A stretch of DNA of 64,000 nt. Origin: Chrysemys picta bellii. Lineage: Eukaryota; Chordata; Testudines; Emydidae. Where the stretch lies: NCBI RefSeq assembly GCF_011386835.1, contig NC_088800.1, forward strand, positions 23,488,572-23,552,571, read 5' to 3'. Position 1 is the stretch's first letter; every line of letters begins with the position of its first letter. The notes under the pieces were generated by a model that saw only the letters and a list, made by a program, of their open reading frames with translations, searched no databases and was not told the DNA's origin. Shown one piece after another: positions 38,101-50,028 of this stretch. The position numbers and the translations under genes were made by a program.

Positions 38101-38850
38101 AGATCTTTCATTTTAACTTATTAACCCGGGGAAGCTTTAAGGTCAAAAAGGCAAATATTCATTACAATATTTTTCAGTGCTGGGCCCCATCCTGCACTTC
38201 TTACCGACTGGTTTCATTGGGAGTTTGGCTGTGGAGGGGCTGCAAGTTAAGGCCCATGAAATAAAAGACATATTAGGTCTTTCTTTTGGGGAGGGCTGGT
38301 GGGTGGGGACCGAAGCAAACTGTCTGGCACCAGCCTTTTGAACTCTGTACTTGGTTTATTTGCTGTTTGATATGCCAATGACAACAGTCAGCCGCGTACA
38401 GCGAATAATCTCGTTTGGTTGAAAACACCGTTTTACATTTTGTTTTGTGAGCATTGCAATGGAAAATATGTCGGAGCTCCTTGAGTCAAAATAAATACAG
38501 ACGCCAACCTATTTCCAAGTTTGAAAGGGGAGGAAAAAAACAACAACCCTGAGACTAAAGTTTAATTTTGCGGCTTCCGCTGTCCATTGACAGAGCGAGT
38601 GTGTTTCATTCTCCGGAGCAGCCCTGGACCCTAGTAGCTGCGTTGCTAATTTGACGAGGTCAAATTTGAAGCATTCCAAGATGAAAAGTCGGAGATATTT
38701 GGGGGGTCAGATCGGTTCGATTAATCCGGCAGCACGATCTGGCCCGAAGTAGCATTCCCACTGAGAAAAATCATATGGAAAAAATATCCCTGGGCACATT
38801 CAGATCTTCTGTAGTTAAGCAACATTTCCCTATTTTTGATACGCCCTAGA
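35111..38850. other. AT-rich, repeat-free 5' flank
   Basis: No transposon, gene or RNA gene recognised. The sequence is dense in homeodomain-type words (TAATTA, ATTAAT, AATTTAAT), for example at 35980-36230 and 36950-37060, so enhancers are plausible but unproven. Confidence 0.4.
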
Positions 38851-38854
38851 CAGG

Positions 38855-38935
38855 AGTTAGGACCAGATCCTCGCAGAGCTGAACACCTTTTCCCATTGAA
38901 TTGAATGGCAATTGAGGGAACTCGGCAGCTTACAG
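38855..38935. repeat. Degenerate palindromic sauropsid repeat
   Basis: GACCAGATCCTCGCAGAGCT near the left end, and CCCATTGAATTGAATGG at the centre, resemble the dispersed family described at 49.9 kb. The right arm is worn. Confidence 0.35.
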
Positions 38936-39718
38936 CATCACGGTTTTCTTCAGTCACCATCTACATTACCACGTCTAGTGAAGGAGGGAAAGTAAATTCA
39001 CTCATATCTATTTAAAGTATTATAATAACGCCCAGGACTTTATTACACACAATCTAACCCGGAAATGTGATCTAGATTTAACTCTACTTCACTGATTTCT
39101 CTCTCTCACACAAACGTTTCTATCACATGACATGAAATGTATCTTTCTTCAAGTATTACATTACAGACCATCTCTGAGTGAATATAGATGTATGTATGCA
39201 AATATACATACACTCCTGGACTGTCATACAATAGAGATCAATATCACTTTAATGAATACTGTTAATCTGTTTGATCAGTTAGGGAAGGAGGGCGTTAAAA
39301 ATCCTCTGCTTGTTAAAAGGTGATGCTCCCTCAGATCCTTAAAGAAATAACAAATCCCTGTCCCCAAAAAATGGAACGAAAGAAAGACTGGATTGTACAA
39401 GAAAGCAAGAGAGAAACACGTGCCGTTTTAGAACCTCCATTAATCAATTCGGGCATAGGTGCATTTTAATCAGTTGGAGGCTGCACAGTAGCTGCATTTG
39501 ATTATAATAAGTTTCTGTGTTGATGAGATGCTTGTTAGTTACATGTATGAGCGAATGTGATCACTCACTTTTTCCCGTTTATATTAGGAGACTGACAATT
39601 TGTAAACTGTTCTGAGAACTAATTATAGGAATAGGAATTATTCACTGAAAATGTTACGTTCCATGCCTTTCCTAACGCGTATAAAACTCCATTATAGATG
39701 GTATATTGATAGTATGAT

Positions 39719-39753
39719 ATATTTGCAGGGTCATATATATATATTTGACCCTG

Positions 39754-39851
<98 letters not shown>

Positions 39852-39882
39852 ACCCTGCCCGGTGCCTATATATATATATATT
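39719..39882. repeat. AT palindrome and (AT)46 microsatellite
   Basis: ATATTTGCAGGGTCA (39719-39733) and its exact complement TGACCCTGCAAATAT flank a TATATA loop. The right arm leads straight into about 46 uninterrupted AT units (39757-39848). The tract ends in a second TTTGACCCTGC (from 39848), then GGTGCC and another short TA run. The 85-codon open frames on both strands (Ile-Tyr repeats) are artefacts of this tract. Confidence 0.95.
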
Positions 39883-42070
39883 CTATGAAAAATAGCTGTC
39901 AAATGTAAGCAATATTAATGAAAAATCCTTTGGTAATTAGCAATTTATAAAAACTACATAATCTAGGAGAAAGCAGGCTTGTTTCCAAAAACAAATCACA
40001 GTAGATAATGCAGAGATCGCTTAATTCCTACAAAAATCAATGTTGAAATTAGATTTATTGGCTACATACATTGTTAAAAATGACAAAGTGCTGCCTTTTA
40101 TTTTCATAAAAACGCAGAAGATTAAAAATCATTTAACACAGAATCCAACTACTTTAATTTGACCATATGCATCAAAAATCAACTTTTATGAGAAAACACT
40201 ACATTGTATTTTCGTAATAAGAATACAAACAATGTTTTTAAAGGAAATTAACATATTAGGGTTTGCTTTAGGAGTCCAAAATCCTTGTTCACTAATGCAT
40301 GTAAATAAAAAAGAGCTTGATTTTCACCTTTGTAAACATTTGGAAACATTGAACATTGCACCGCCCATAATAACAACCAGGACTCCTTATAGTTCTTCCC
40401 CACAGTAAAATGCTTTTGTTTTATTTTTAGAGAAATATTCAAACATATTACATCAAATGAATCGACATTAGATCTTAAATTCTCTTTAAGTAAGATGGCA
40501 GGAAGGTCTGACATTTCAACTGAGGAACGGGAGAGCGGTGCCTATGAAGTGTGTACCCTGGCATTCAAACATTTGGTTTCATTGTATTTCTTGGTATTGG
40601 GTTCAACGGTACGGAATATATGAGAAACAAACTATTTGCCTCAGAAACGATATCCTCGAGGCCCATCTACAAACGCGATCAATTCATTGGAGTAATGGCA
40701 CCATACTTCTGGCAAGCAGGCTTGACATGAATATTTGTGTTTTCCTAATGGCCGTTCGGACGTCTCAGTAAAACAGGCGATGCATTCTGCACTGATAGCA
40801 GCGATTGTACCAAGGATCTGTATATGCACATGGAGAATGGCTTTAACAACAATGAGGGTAATCAATGCACAGTATTTAGGAAGCTGCGATCGTTTTCAAT
40901 GGACGTTTATAAGTTAATATGATTTCAAACCTAGTTACATTTACACGTATACATATATATGTACCAAGACAAACCGTAATCAACCTCTCACTATGTGTGC
41001 GAGCAGTAAAATGTGTGTGTCTATGCACACATACTGGGTATGCACGTGTACTCATGATATAAGATGTGTGGTATATGGTATACGTAATATAGACACGTAT
41101 TTGCAAGTAATGTTTGTGTAGATGTGCATTGTATACATGCACACTTTTACTCATAATATTTTTATAGAGAATCTTTATATAAGTATAAGATAAATGTTGG
41201 TAGGTTTTGTTTTATTTGTCTCTTCTTCTCTATAAGACACATTTGAGTTTACATTTAAAAAAAAAACAATAGAAACCAGTTTTACACTTTCAATATATTA
41301 ACTAATTACACTGAATAATAATGTCTTTATCCCATTTCGAGGACAATTAATACAACAAAAATATTGTAATTACATGAGACATTGTAATTGTAATAAAGCC
41401 CAAAACACTATTAGACTATTTACAATGTGTCTGTGTTTTGATGCCTTGCTGTATGTGTAATATATCTGTACAGCGTGAATGTGTAAAATAGATACTGTGT
41501 GTCTGCATACCACTTCTCCTATCAGCTTTCCCATTACATACAAATGATGAGTAGCAAAATCCAGGCCCCTGAACTCCTCCACTAAACAAGGAAATAACTG
41601 TTGGTGAGGTTCCTTTATTAATGAAAAGGCAAATATTGGTCAATGAGCTGTCTCTGAGCACAGAGCCCTCTCCCCCTCCAGCCCTGTCCTGGGGTCGCGC
41701 GGTCTCTGCTGATGCCCTGCAAAGTGTGCTGCTGTTTTCTGGAGGGATTTATAACAAGGGAGCGGGGGTAAGAGGAGAGGGGGCTTTTTACATCTCACGT
41801 GCTGCTCTCTCCCTAGGCAGAAGCAGCATCAGCATCCCTGCAACTCAGCGCTCTACAATTGCTCACTTTCCCAGAGCTCATCCTAAATCCTCACAGTGTC
41901 CTTCCTGGGAAGCCTGAGTATTATTTGTTTGTATTTGCAAAGCCCATTGCAGGGCACATAGCTGCCCACCGAAGGCTGCTTAGACAAGTTTATTTGCATA
42001 GAAGGTGCTTGGGAGTTATGTACACCAGGGAGCCATCCTGTGGTCTGTACTCAAGAAAGCACCCTTTGAC
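39883..42070. other. AT-rich 5' flank, nothing recognised
   Basis: Contains ATAC/GTGT-type simple sequence around 40940-41150. A moderately GC-rich stretch at 41640-41900 may be regulatory. No gene or confident transposon. Confidence 0.4.
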
Positions 42071-42074
42071 TTTG

Positions 42075-42175
42075 GGGTCCAGCCCTACAGTCCTTACCCA
42101 GGAAAGATATCGTCAAACGTCCTGACTTCAACGAGAGTTTTGCCTGAGTGAGGAATGATGGATCTGGCCTCAGGT
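42075..42175. repeat. Palindromic sauropsid repeat
   Basis: The left arm TACAGTCCTTACCCAGGAAA is matched on the right by TTTTGCCTGAGTGAGGAATG, with a central ACTTCAACGAGAG and a terminal GGATCTGGCCTC. This is the same plan as the copy at 53.15 kb. Confidence 0.5.
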
Positions 42176-44320
42176 TTAGCACCACAGTCACAGTGTCTGC
42201 TCTGCATTCGGCCAGAGCCACTGATTTTTCTGGATATGCAGGTCTTAAATTCAGATGCCTGCCTATGGACACATCCTGCGCTGCTTTACCGCCTAGCCTG
42301 CCAGACATTTCAGTCCTGACTGGGCTTGTACGTTTGGGGAAATCTCTTATGAAATACTGTAGGACAAATTATTTCACACGTCATTTCCGCTCTGGTAACC
42401 CATCTAAAAGTTTAGAAAAGAAGTTAAGAGCAGCTTCCAATAAAATCACCTTTCTTCGATAAAATTTAGCTAGCTCATCAATAAGGGAAATTTAAAAAAA
42501 TGTGTAATATATGCATGTGTGTGTTTGATATTTTATATACAGTAACTTTATTTAATACATGTATAAGTCTGTCTAAATACAACGAGATCAGAAGTAGTAA
42601 GATTGTCAATAAAATTATCTGTATCAAATGAGCAATAATTTGTTGTGGTTACATGTTGGGTAATGAAAGATGTTAGCAGGATCAATAAAAATGAAAACAC
42701 TTTTACTTACATCTTGAGTTACTGTTTTAAGAAGTCAGCTGTGGTGACTCAACAAACCAGAGAAAGATATACAACCATCAAATGTCTTCAAATAAAATCA
42801 AAATGAAAATCTGTCACACTGGGATCATTTCTTATCGTACCAGTACTTGCCTTTTTCATAGAATAATTTGAGGACTAATTTGATTTCACCCGAATTCTAT
42901 TAATAAAATAATTCGACAGAAAAATACTGCTCTCAAAGGGAATAATTCTGTCAGTTTGGTTTGTTGTTTTTTTTTTTAAAGAGGAAAACTATATGTTATT
43001 TTCGGTAAAGGTCAAATAGTAAGTGGTGGCCCAAGGCAAAGGAAGATTTTATAAGGACCGAAAACAGGTAAATATCTTCGTACTATCTTAAACGCCTTTC
43101 CTTAACGGTAGCTGATAAATCAAATATCTACCTCTCCTGGACATTTATTTATGCATACATGTACATAGCAAACATATGCTTAGGATTTACATAGCTAGTT
43201 TATATAATTTATTATCTTATCCTGAAACTATTTAAGAATCGATTTGCCTTGGTCTATAGTATTATTGTTATTTTTGTCCAAATAAAATAAAGAAGTGCTC
43301 ATTATTAGCAGAAAATTATCTGGATCGATTTTAAAATTTAGCAAAGAACAAAACACTAATCTTTTGGAGCATTCAGAATCCATATTTAACAAACCCAGTG
43401 GTGTTTTTTTTCTAAGATCAAGACCTTTTTCTTTCCTAACTGCAAAATGCTGCCGCATTAATAATATTTGACAAGAGGGAATTGTTCATACCTCAACAAA
43501 AAAAAAAAAAAAAAAAGGACCTTTAAAATGACACATGGCTGCATCTGAAAATAGCTAATAAATCTGCCGTTCCTGATAGTCTAGTCAAATCTCACTTTTC
43601 TATCTAGATAGAGCTATATAGAGATATATATGAGGAGAATTTGAGAAACCCGGGTCTGTAGCCAGCAGATTCATTCGGGGATCCATTAGAAGAGACAGAA
43701 CTGAACTTCAAGAAACATACGAAAGAAATTTTTCTCCAGACCGAATCTCGCCCTCTGTATATATTGCGCGCGCACCCACTCAGCATTACTGCTCTCCACA
43801 GGAGACTGGTACAGTGCAGTATATATGATCTATTCTCTCCCTCTTGCTAATTTCGACCGTCAGGAGAGAAATGCGAGTTGCAGAGAAAGGATGCTGGCTG
43901 CCTCCGCGCTGCAGTGCTAGAGCTTGCAGGCTCTCTGAGCTCATGACGCTACTGCTGACCTCTACCGAGCTTTAAACCTTGTTTGCATGTCCACTAAACT
44001 CAGCTGGGTGCCAAATGTCACCGGCCCCCTTTCACTAACCCTCCTGATCACCACAGGCTGCAGCTTTTCCCAAAGTCTTTTCCCTCCCCCCCCTCCATGC
44101 TCTGGTTAGATATGCTTACCCCCGTGATCCGTGGCACATTAGCAGATTTCATGGCAAGTTGCCTTTTTGACATCCGAGGCAGGTTCGCATCCTAGATTTG
44201 CCCCCTAGGAGAAAAAAAAAACCCTATCTGCATAATTTCAAATGAGAACGAGAAAAAAAACAAACAAAAAAACAATCGTGGTTGCCACGCCAGTCCCGTT
44301 CAAAAACATAAAGCACAAAA
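42176..44320. other. AT-rich 5' flank, nothing recognised
   Basis: Contains a 19-base A run at 43498-43516. No gene or transposon was assigned. Confidence 0.4.
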
Positions 44321-44324
44321 CCCC

Positions 44325-44412
44325 CACACGATGTGGTTGAGACCTTTTATTGGACCAATTTAAAAGCAAAAATTACAGCCAGAGTTATACGTTCTTCATC
44401 AGCCCAATATAC
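44325..44412 (-). mobile_element. Penelope-like retroelement tail fragment
   Basis: On the minus strand it reads GGGCTGATGAAGAACG, then ATAACTCTGGCTGTAATT, then AATTGGTCCAATAAAAGGTC. The LTR-like ends of PLEs carry a hammerhead ribozyme core CUGAUGA near a GGTCCAATAAA phrase. Here CTGATGA is intact but no GAAA partner is seen in the expected place. Assignment is from motif recognition. Confidence 0.5.
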
Positions 44413-46145
44413 ATGAGACACACAGACAGCAATTTGTTTATTTCCTAGGTCTGCAGGAGCTGAGTTGCAAGCAGATTTTTTTGTGTCTAGTGGGGGGGAC
44501 AAAGTCCCATCCCCCCGCTTCAAAATAGCCTCAGTTTGTGGTCTAGGTCAAAAATCTCTCCAGCGCCCTTTGCTCCATCTTTAAGTCCAGGCAAGGATCA
44601 ATTCTCTCCCTTACGTTCCCAGTCATAAACAAGCAGCTTTCAGCTAAATCTTTAAAGGTTAAAAAAATAATCATCATCAAAGGCTTTTCTTCTTCTTTGC
44701 TTGTTGGACAGCGCTTTTTGGTCAGTCTAGCCTTGCATTTAGGGATGCTACTTGCATTTGAATAGCTGGCTGGCTTGTTATGGATCTGGGAGGCTATGAA
44801 AGGGAATCAGTATGCAAATTGTTTCAGTTACAATCGAAAGGTTCGATCTGAAGTAGCTGCCTAACGGAAGTTGATGTCAGCTATCTGTGCATTAGGCTGC
44901 ATTTGCCTCCTTCATGTGGGCCTTCCCTCTCTCTCTGCTTGTGTACTGGTTTCTCAGTCCGTAATTAAAACACACACACAAATCAGTGTCTACTGCATAT
45001 CACATCGCTGCCTTTCGCTGGCTGCGGGGTGGGGGAATGTATCGCCATTCTGGTCGGGTGATTATTATGCAGCAGGTGTTAGTGGAGCAGTGAAATAAAA
45101 CATTTATGAATGGTTTAGTGCTTACAGTATAAGACGGTGGGGGTGGGGGGTTGCCTAGTGCTGATCATACAATGCAGGCTGCAAATCAATACCCCTTTCA
45201 CAGTAATCCCAGTAATTGTAGGACTCACCGTTTTTATTTTAAAGGGATAGGAGTCTTTACCATGGTCGGGGAAGGCCAGTTTTGCATAGATAGCTAGATA
45301 GACATAGATTTCTGACAAGGAAACATTTATTGTATCTCTAATATGCTAGTTACATATTTTTGCATATCGCTCAACTCCTATGAAGGGAACTTTCGCCCTC
45401 CTTGTGACTACAGCCCTCATGGTCTTTGTCAGGACCTCAACCCTTTCACTTCTCTTTAGTGCAGCCCGGCCAAGCCTTTCCAATGGACTCTGGGGCAGGC
45501 TCTCTGCCAGCGGATGGACATTGTACAAACTGCCCCTTTGTGAAGGCGAGAACCCTACTGCAGGTAATTGTAATTATTCAACTCAATCCCCTGCTTCTTG
45601 CCACAGAACAGGGTTTCATTCTTCATCCCCAAAGCCCAGAGCGTGGGCCTGAAATGGATTCCTAATGCTGTTACCTGCTGCTCCCGGGGACTTGATCCCT
45701 GCCAGCTCCCTCCAGCAAAACCAGACCTCAGGTTTCAGTGCAGCGGGAAGATGCCCAATAGATGCAGGTGCCCATGGGGAAGGGTGTTTATAGCACATGG
45801 ATTTCCCTAGTCACTAGCCATTAGAAGGTTTCTCGTGGTGTCACCCAAAGTCCAACAAAGCCAGCTCCAAGGGGCTTTTTATGCTCCCAACTTGGCTTAG
45901 CTACCAGAAACACTGCAAGCTAAAGCTATCCTAGAACACGTTAACCCCGCAACATCCTCCCCTTATCCCCCAATTAATCGGATAGCTGATTTCCCAAGAG
46001 TCTCTGCTCGCCACAAGGGAAATAGCCGAAATGATGCAAGAGCACAGATAATAAAAAGCCAACGTGGTAGGTAGGGCAACAGCCACACACCTACTCAATT
46101 ACCGGGGTGGGGGTGGGGGGAAGAGAGAGAGGAAAAAAGCCGGAT
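44413..46145. other. 5' flank, nothing recognised
   Basis: Mixed composition. Several overlapping short open frames at 45380-45800 have no recognisable domain. Confidence 0.4.
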
Positions 46146-46149
46146 AAAA

Positions 46150-47400
46150 GATAACATCTCACAACATTGGCATGACCAGGCCTTGCGCTTCTGGAGACCG
46201 CAAGGGGTGGTTGCTCTGCCGTGTTCTGGGACCAGTGAGGTTTTCTGTGTGGTACCCACACTGGGCTGGTGTGATGGGAAACTGGAGAAGGGTTAGCTTT
46301 GCAAGAACCAGCTCCACTAGTCTGTTACAACCCCCCCCCCCATCGTCCAGCTGCAGACAGCCTCCTCGCTGCACAGAGGAGAGGTTGGCCTGTGGATTCT
46401 TCCATGGCAAGTCCCCCAGCTTCAGACGAGTGATGGGGTTTTTTGGGGGTGGGGGAGCAGCGGAGGGAAGCAAGTGGGGAGGGGATAATAATGAGGGTGG
46501 GAGGGCAGCTCATCAAGGGTGTGGGAAGGTGGACAAAGGGACCATTTGCAGGTGCCTCCGCTTGGCCCGATTCGCCCCCCGGGCACAGCCGCTGGGGTGC
46601 AGCACAAAGGAGTCGGGCGGTCGGCAGGGAACTGCCCGAGGCAGGGGCCAGTAGGGGATGGCCAGCGGCACCCAGTGAGCCGGGCAGACGGAAGCTCCCG
46701 CGCAGAGGGAGGCTGGGGGCGGGAGGGGACACGCGTGGGTGTGCGGGGAGCGGGGCCCACCCCCGGCTCCGGCGCTCCCCGCCCTCTCCGGCGCCGCGGC
46801 CCCAAGCTGACCATCTGTCATTCAATTAAGCTCCCAGGCAGCTGACGGGGGAGCCGGGGGTCAGTGACCCCAGGACAAAACGTCCTGCTGCCGGGGGAGG
46901 GGGAGAGGTTCAGCTGGGACAAGATGTGCGCTGGGGCGGCGCCGGGCGCGGCCGGGGACCTGCGGCTGCCGGCGCAGCAGGGCGAAGGGCACCGGTCATT
47001 AGCGCTCGGGTTTCAGCTCCGGGGCCGGACCCGCCTGCTGCCGGGGGGATTCCACCCGCAACGCCCCGGATCTCCCAACAGGGAGAGGGGAGACGCCGCC
47101 AGAGCCAGCTCCCCGGCTCCAGAGGGCACGTGGCCGAGGCCGAGCTGGCTGGGAAGTGGCGGCCCCCAGAGCCGGGCACGGAGCCTCCCAGACCAGCCTG
47201 TGAGAAACAAGGGGGATCTGCGCCCCCTGCTCTTCTCCCCACGCAGGGAGCCGGTCTGGCCTTGGAGCGGACGCCCCGAGCCCCGGCTGACAACAGCGTC
47301 CCTGTGACCCAGACCAGCCAGGACTCCTCCGGCTCTCTGCGTTGGGCCAGGCCAGGCCCCAGCTGGAGGCTGAACTAACGCCTTGTAGTGCCCAGAGCGG
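46150..47400. promoter_or_regulatory. Isolated CpG island about 21 kb upstream of ONECUT1
   Basis: Very GC- and CpG-rich, especially 46540-46860 and 46920-47290 (for example GGCGGCGCCGGGCGCGGCC near 46934). Open frames of 100-166 codons run in most frames on both strands, the signature of base composition. None has a domain I know. It may be the start of an unannotated non-coding transcript or a distal regulatory island. Confidence 0.6.
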
Positions 47401-47951
47401 CCTGGCAAATGGCCTGCAGGAGAAAGCAGTATCTTTAAAGAAGATCAAAATAAAAACTTGACCGCAGGTTCCTAAGACATCCAGTCACCCTGCTATTGAC
47501 CCTGCCCTGTGTTTTCTACAGGCACTTCCCGCTATTTTTTTTTGTCATTTACAATCAGACCAGAACAAATTGATGAATTGAGCGTTCACTATGCTAATTT
47601 AGACATTATAAATATTTAACTAACGTGCCTAATAGCCAGCCGGAGACGGCCCCCTTTCCCCTTGGCACTTTTCCTAATCTAAAGTAAATGCTTTCCCCAG
47701 AACAGGCTAGGGTGACACTAGCATTTCCTTCGCTAACAGAGCCCTGACTGCTCCAAAGAGTGGGAGCTCTGTCCTGTTTGTCTGGACTAAGAGGTTACCA
47801 AGACTCCCCATTCCTGAGATGCTAACAGCCTACCCTAAATTAAGGGCAAAGGATAGCTTAAAGTAACACTAAAGTTATAATGTTAACAATCAGAGAAAGG
47901 CAGGAGATCTAAAAGTTAACCTGGACTTAAAAGGTACGAATGTTATCAGTC

Positions 47952-48112
47952 TCATAGACTCAGACACTTTAAGGACAGAATGAACCATCGTGATCATCCA
48001 GTCTGACCTCCTGCACCTGTCAGGCCACTGAACCTCACCCACCCACTCCTGTAATAGGCATAACCTCTGGCTCAGTTATTGACGTCCTCAAATCCTGCTT
48101 TAAAGCCTTGCA
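47952..48112 (-). mobile_element. CR1 LINE 3'-end fragment
   Basis: Complement of a CR1 tail: TCATAGACTC..ACTTTAAGGACAGAA, then ATCATCCAGTCTGACCTCCT, then CTCACCCACCCACTCCTGTA and CCTCAAATCCTGCTTTAAAG. Terminal TATGA-type repeats at the low-coordinate end place the LINE 3' end there, on the minus strand. Confidence 0.7.
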
Positions 48113-48174
48113 CAGTTGTTCACACTCTGTATTGTGCAACATACGTGTTAACACGGTGAGATTTTAGAAAGTTG

Positions 48175-48246
48175 GGAACTCAGTTCTCACTGACTTTCAA
48201 TGGGAGTTAGGTGCATAATGCCCTTAGGTGCTTTTGAAAATCTCAT
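48175..48246. repeat. Arm of a palindromic repeat
   Basis: GACTTTCAATGGGAGTTAGG..CCTTAGGTGCTTTTGAAAAT, the half-palindrome phrase of a dispersed reptile repeat. Only one arm is clear. Confidence 0.35.
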
Positions 48247-48502
48247 ACAGAGGGACATAGCAGCTGCTAGAGCCTGGAAACTGCAGTAGAGACCCTGGAG
48301 CAGCTGCACAGCTGTTCTGTGCGCTGGGTGGTAGGAAAGATTTGGTTCCCCCCAACCCCTTGCATAAGTTCTCCAGGCAAACCCTGTTTCCCCAGGCTTT
48401 GCAGGGTGGGTGTCTGCCATATGCAGGAATTTGGCACTTATCTTTTAAGTGACAGCATGACTGTAAATTAGGAGGACAATAAAACTACCACCATTTTAGG
48501 AG

Positions 48503-48619
48503 ACAAGATGAATGAGGTTTATTGGACCAACTTCTGTTGGTGAGAGAGACAAGCTTTCAAGCTTACACAGAGCTCTAATATCCTGGGACCAACATAGTGA
48601 CAACAACACTGCATACACT
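48503..48619. mobile_element. 117-bp PLE-derived insertion with internal inversion
   Basis: Flanked by the exact 10-bp target duplication ATTTTAGGAG (48493-48502 and 48620-48629). The left part (to about 48576) is a minus-strand PLE tail: GAAAGCTTGTCTCTCTCACC and GTTGGTCCAATAAACC. The right part (from about 48573) reads CTCTAATATCCTGGGACCAA and ACAACAACACTGCATAC on the plus strand, the tail of the same family in the opposite direction. They join at a shared CTCT. Confidence 0.7.
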
Positions 48620-49195
48620 ATTTTAGGAGGACAGATTACTATTATTAAGTGGCGATCACACAAATCAAAAGTTCTGATGCATTTTATTTATTTGTATTTT
48701 TTTCCGGTTAGTTTTAGACGTTAGAGCTGCAGCATATAATGGATCACATCATTCTTTGCTGTTATGTAGTTTTAGTATTTTAAAGGGCTTGATCGGTGTG
48801 GAAAGCAGGGTGTTTGGTTGCTACACTCTCATAAGAGACACCTTAGAAGCCTGTTGAAGCAACTTAAAATGTTACTTGCCTACTGTGTGAATTATCATGG
48901 TGCATTAAGCTACTCAGCTGGTTTATGTATGTGACCTGTGATTTTTAAAGAATTCATATGGCAGCTGTGCCACTCACACTAAGCAGCTATTCACAGAAAA
49001 CTGCCATTCAGTTTACTAGCCCTGTTAATTCATTAATGTGAAGATTACAGCATCTACTATTTATTCTTACACTGCTATCTCCAACCCGCTAGGTAAACAC
49101 CTGATGGTGGCTTATCTATCTCTTTCCGAATTTCCCCTCAAAACAGGATGGCTTCTGAATCTGTCATATGGACAGGACACAGAGGCATGATATAC

Positions 49196-49602
49196 AGTTC
49201 TGAACCAGGGGTACGTGTTCCCCTGGGGGTACTCAGAGGTCTTCCACGGGGTACATCAACTCATCTAGATATTTGCCTAGTCTTACAATACGCTACTTAA
49301 AAAGCCCTAGCCAAGTCAGTACAAACTAAAATTTCATACAGACAATGACTTGTTTATACTGCTCTATATACGTTACACTGAAATGTAAGTCCAATATTTA
49401 TATTCCAATTGATTTATTTTATAATTATAAGGTAAAATGAGAACGTAAGCAATTTTGCAGTAATAGTGTGCTGTGACACTTCTGTATTTTTATGTCTGAT
49501 TTTGTAAACAAGTAGTTTTTAAGTGAGGTGAAACTGTGGGTACGCAAGATAAATCAGACATCTGAAAGGGGTACAGTAGACTGGAAAGGCTGAGAGCCCC
49601 TG
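49196..49602. mobile_element. hAT-like non-autonomous DNA transposon
   Basis: Begins CAG..TTCTGAACCAGGGGTACG and ends GGCTGAGAGCCCCTG, which gives related inverted termini (CAG..TTCTGAACC versus CAGGGGCTCTCAGCC) of hAT type. The inner AT-rich body has no open frame. Near the right end GAAACTGTGGGTACGCAAG and GAAAGGGGTACAGTAG recall the left end. I could not find a clean 8-bp target duplication. Confidence 0.6.
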
Positions 49603-49929
49603 CAATAAAACATCAACACAGTATTATTTGTTTACTTCGTGCCTCTGCCAACAGCCTGATTCTAAGGGGCCCTAAGGCAAAACCACCATTCAGTTGTTCA
49701 GAAGGTCCAAGGACACAAACATATATAGAATCATAGTGTGAGAGGTATGTCAGGAAAGTATGGAGATAGGGGTGGCCATTATCTGAAGATGCAAACACAC
49801 ACAAATCAAACCCTATGTTTAAAGTAAATTAACAAATAGAATTTAAGTACTGTAATCAAACAGTGAAAATCAATGCATTTTCTCCCAGGGATTTAGAAAT
49901 GGAAGATATATTACAGGTTACTTACTCTT

Positions 49930-50028
49930 GGGCCTGAGTCTGTTCTCCTTTGCATTGCTTTAAATGAGGAGTAACTCCACGAATGTCAACAGAGTTACAC
50001 TTATGTGTGTGAGAGAAGAATCAGGCCC
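49930..50028. mobile_element. Palindromic MITE-like repeat
   Basis: GGGCCTGAGTCTGTTCTC at the left is complemented by GAGAGAAGAATCAGGCCC at the right. Inside, GAGGAGTAACTCC and CAACAGAGTTACACTTATG continue the imperfect palindrome. No coding capacity. Confidence 0.7.

Noticed and set aside
39651..39908. 85- and 76-codon Ile-Tyr repeat frames
   Set aside because: They are translations of the AT microsatellite.
46159..47448. Many frames of 100-166 codons in the upstream CpG island
   Set aside because: All reading frames are open at once on both strands and none has a recognised domain.
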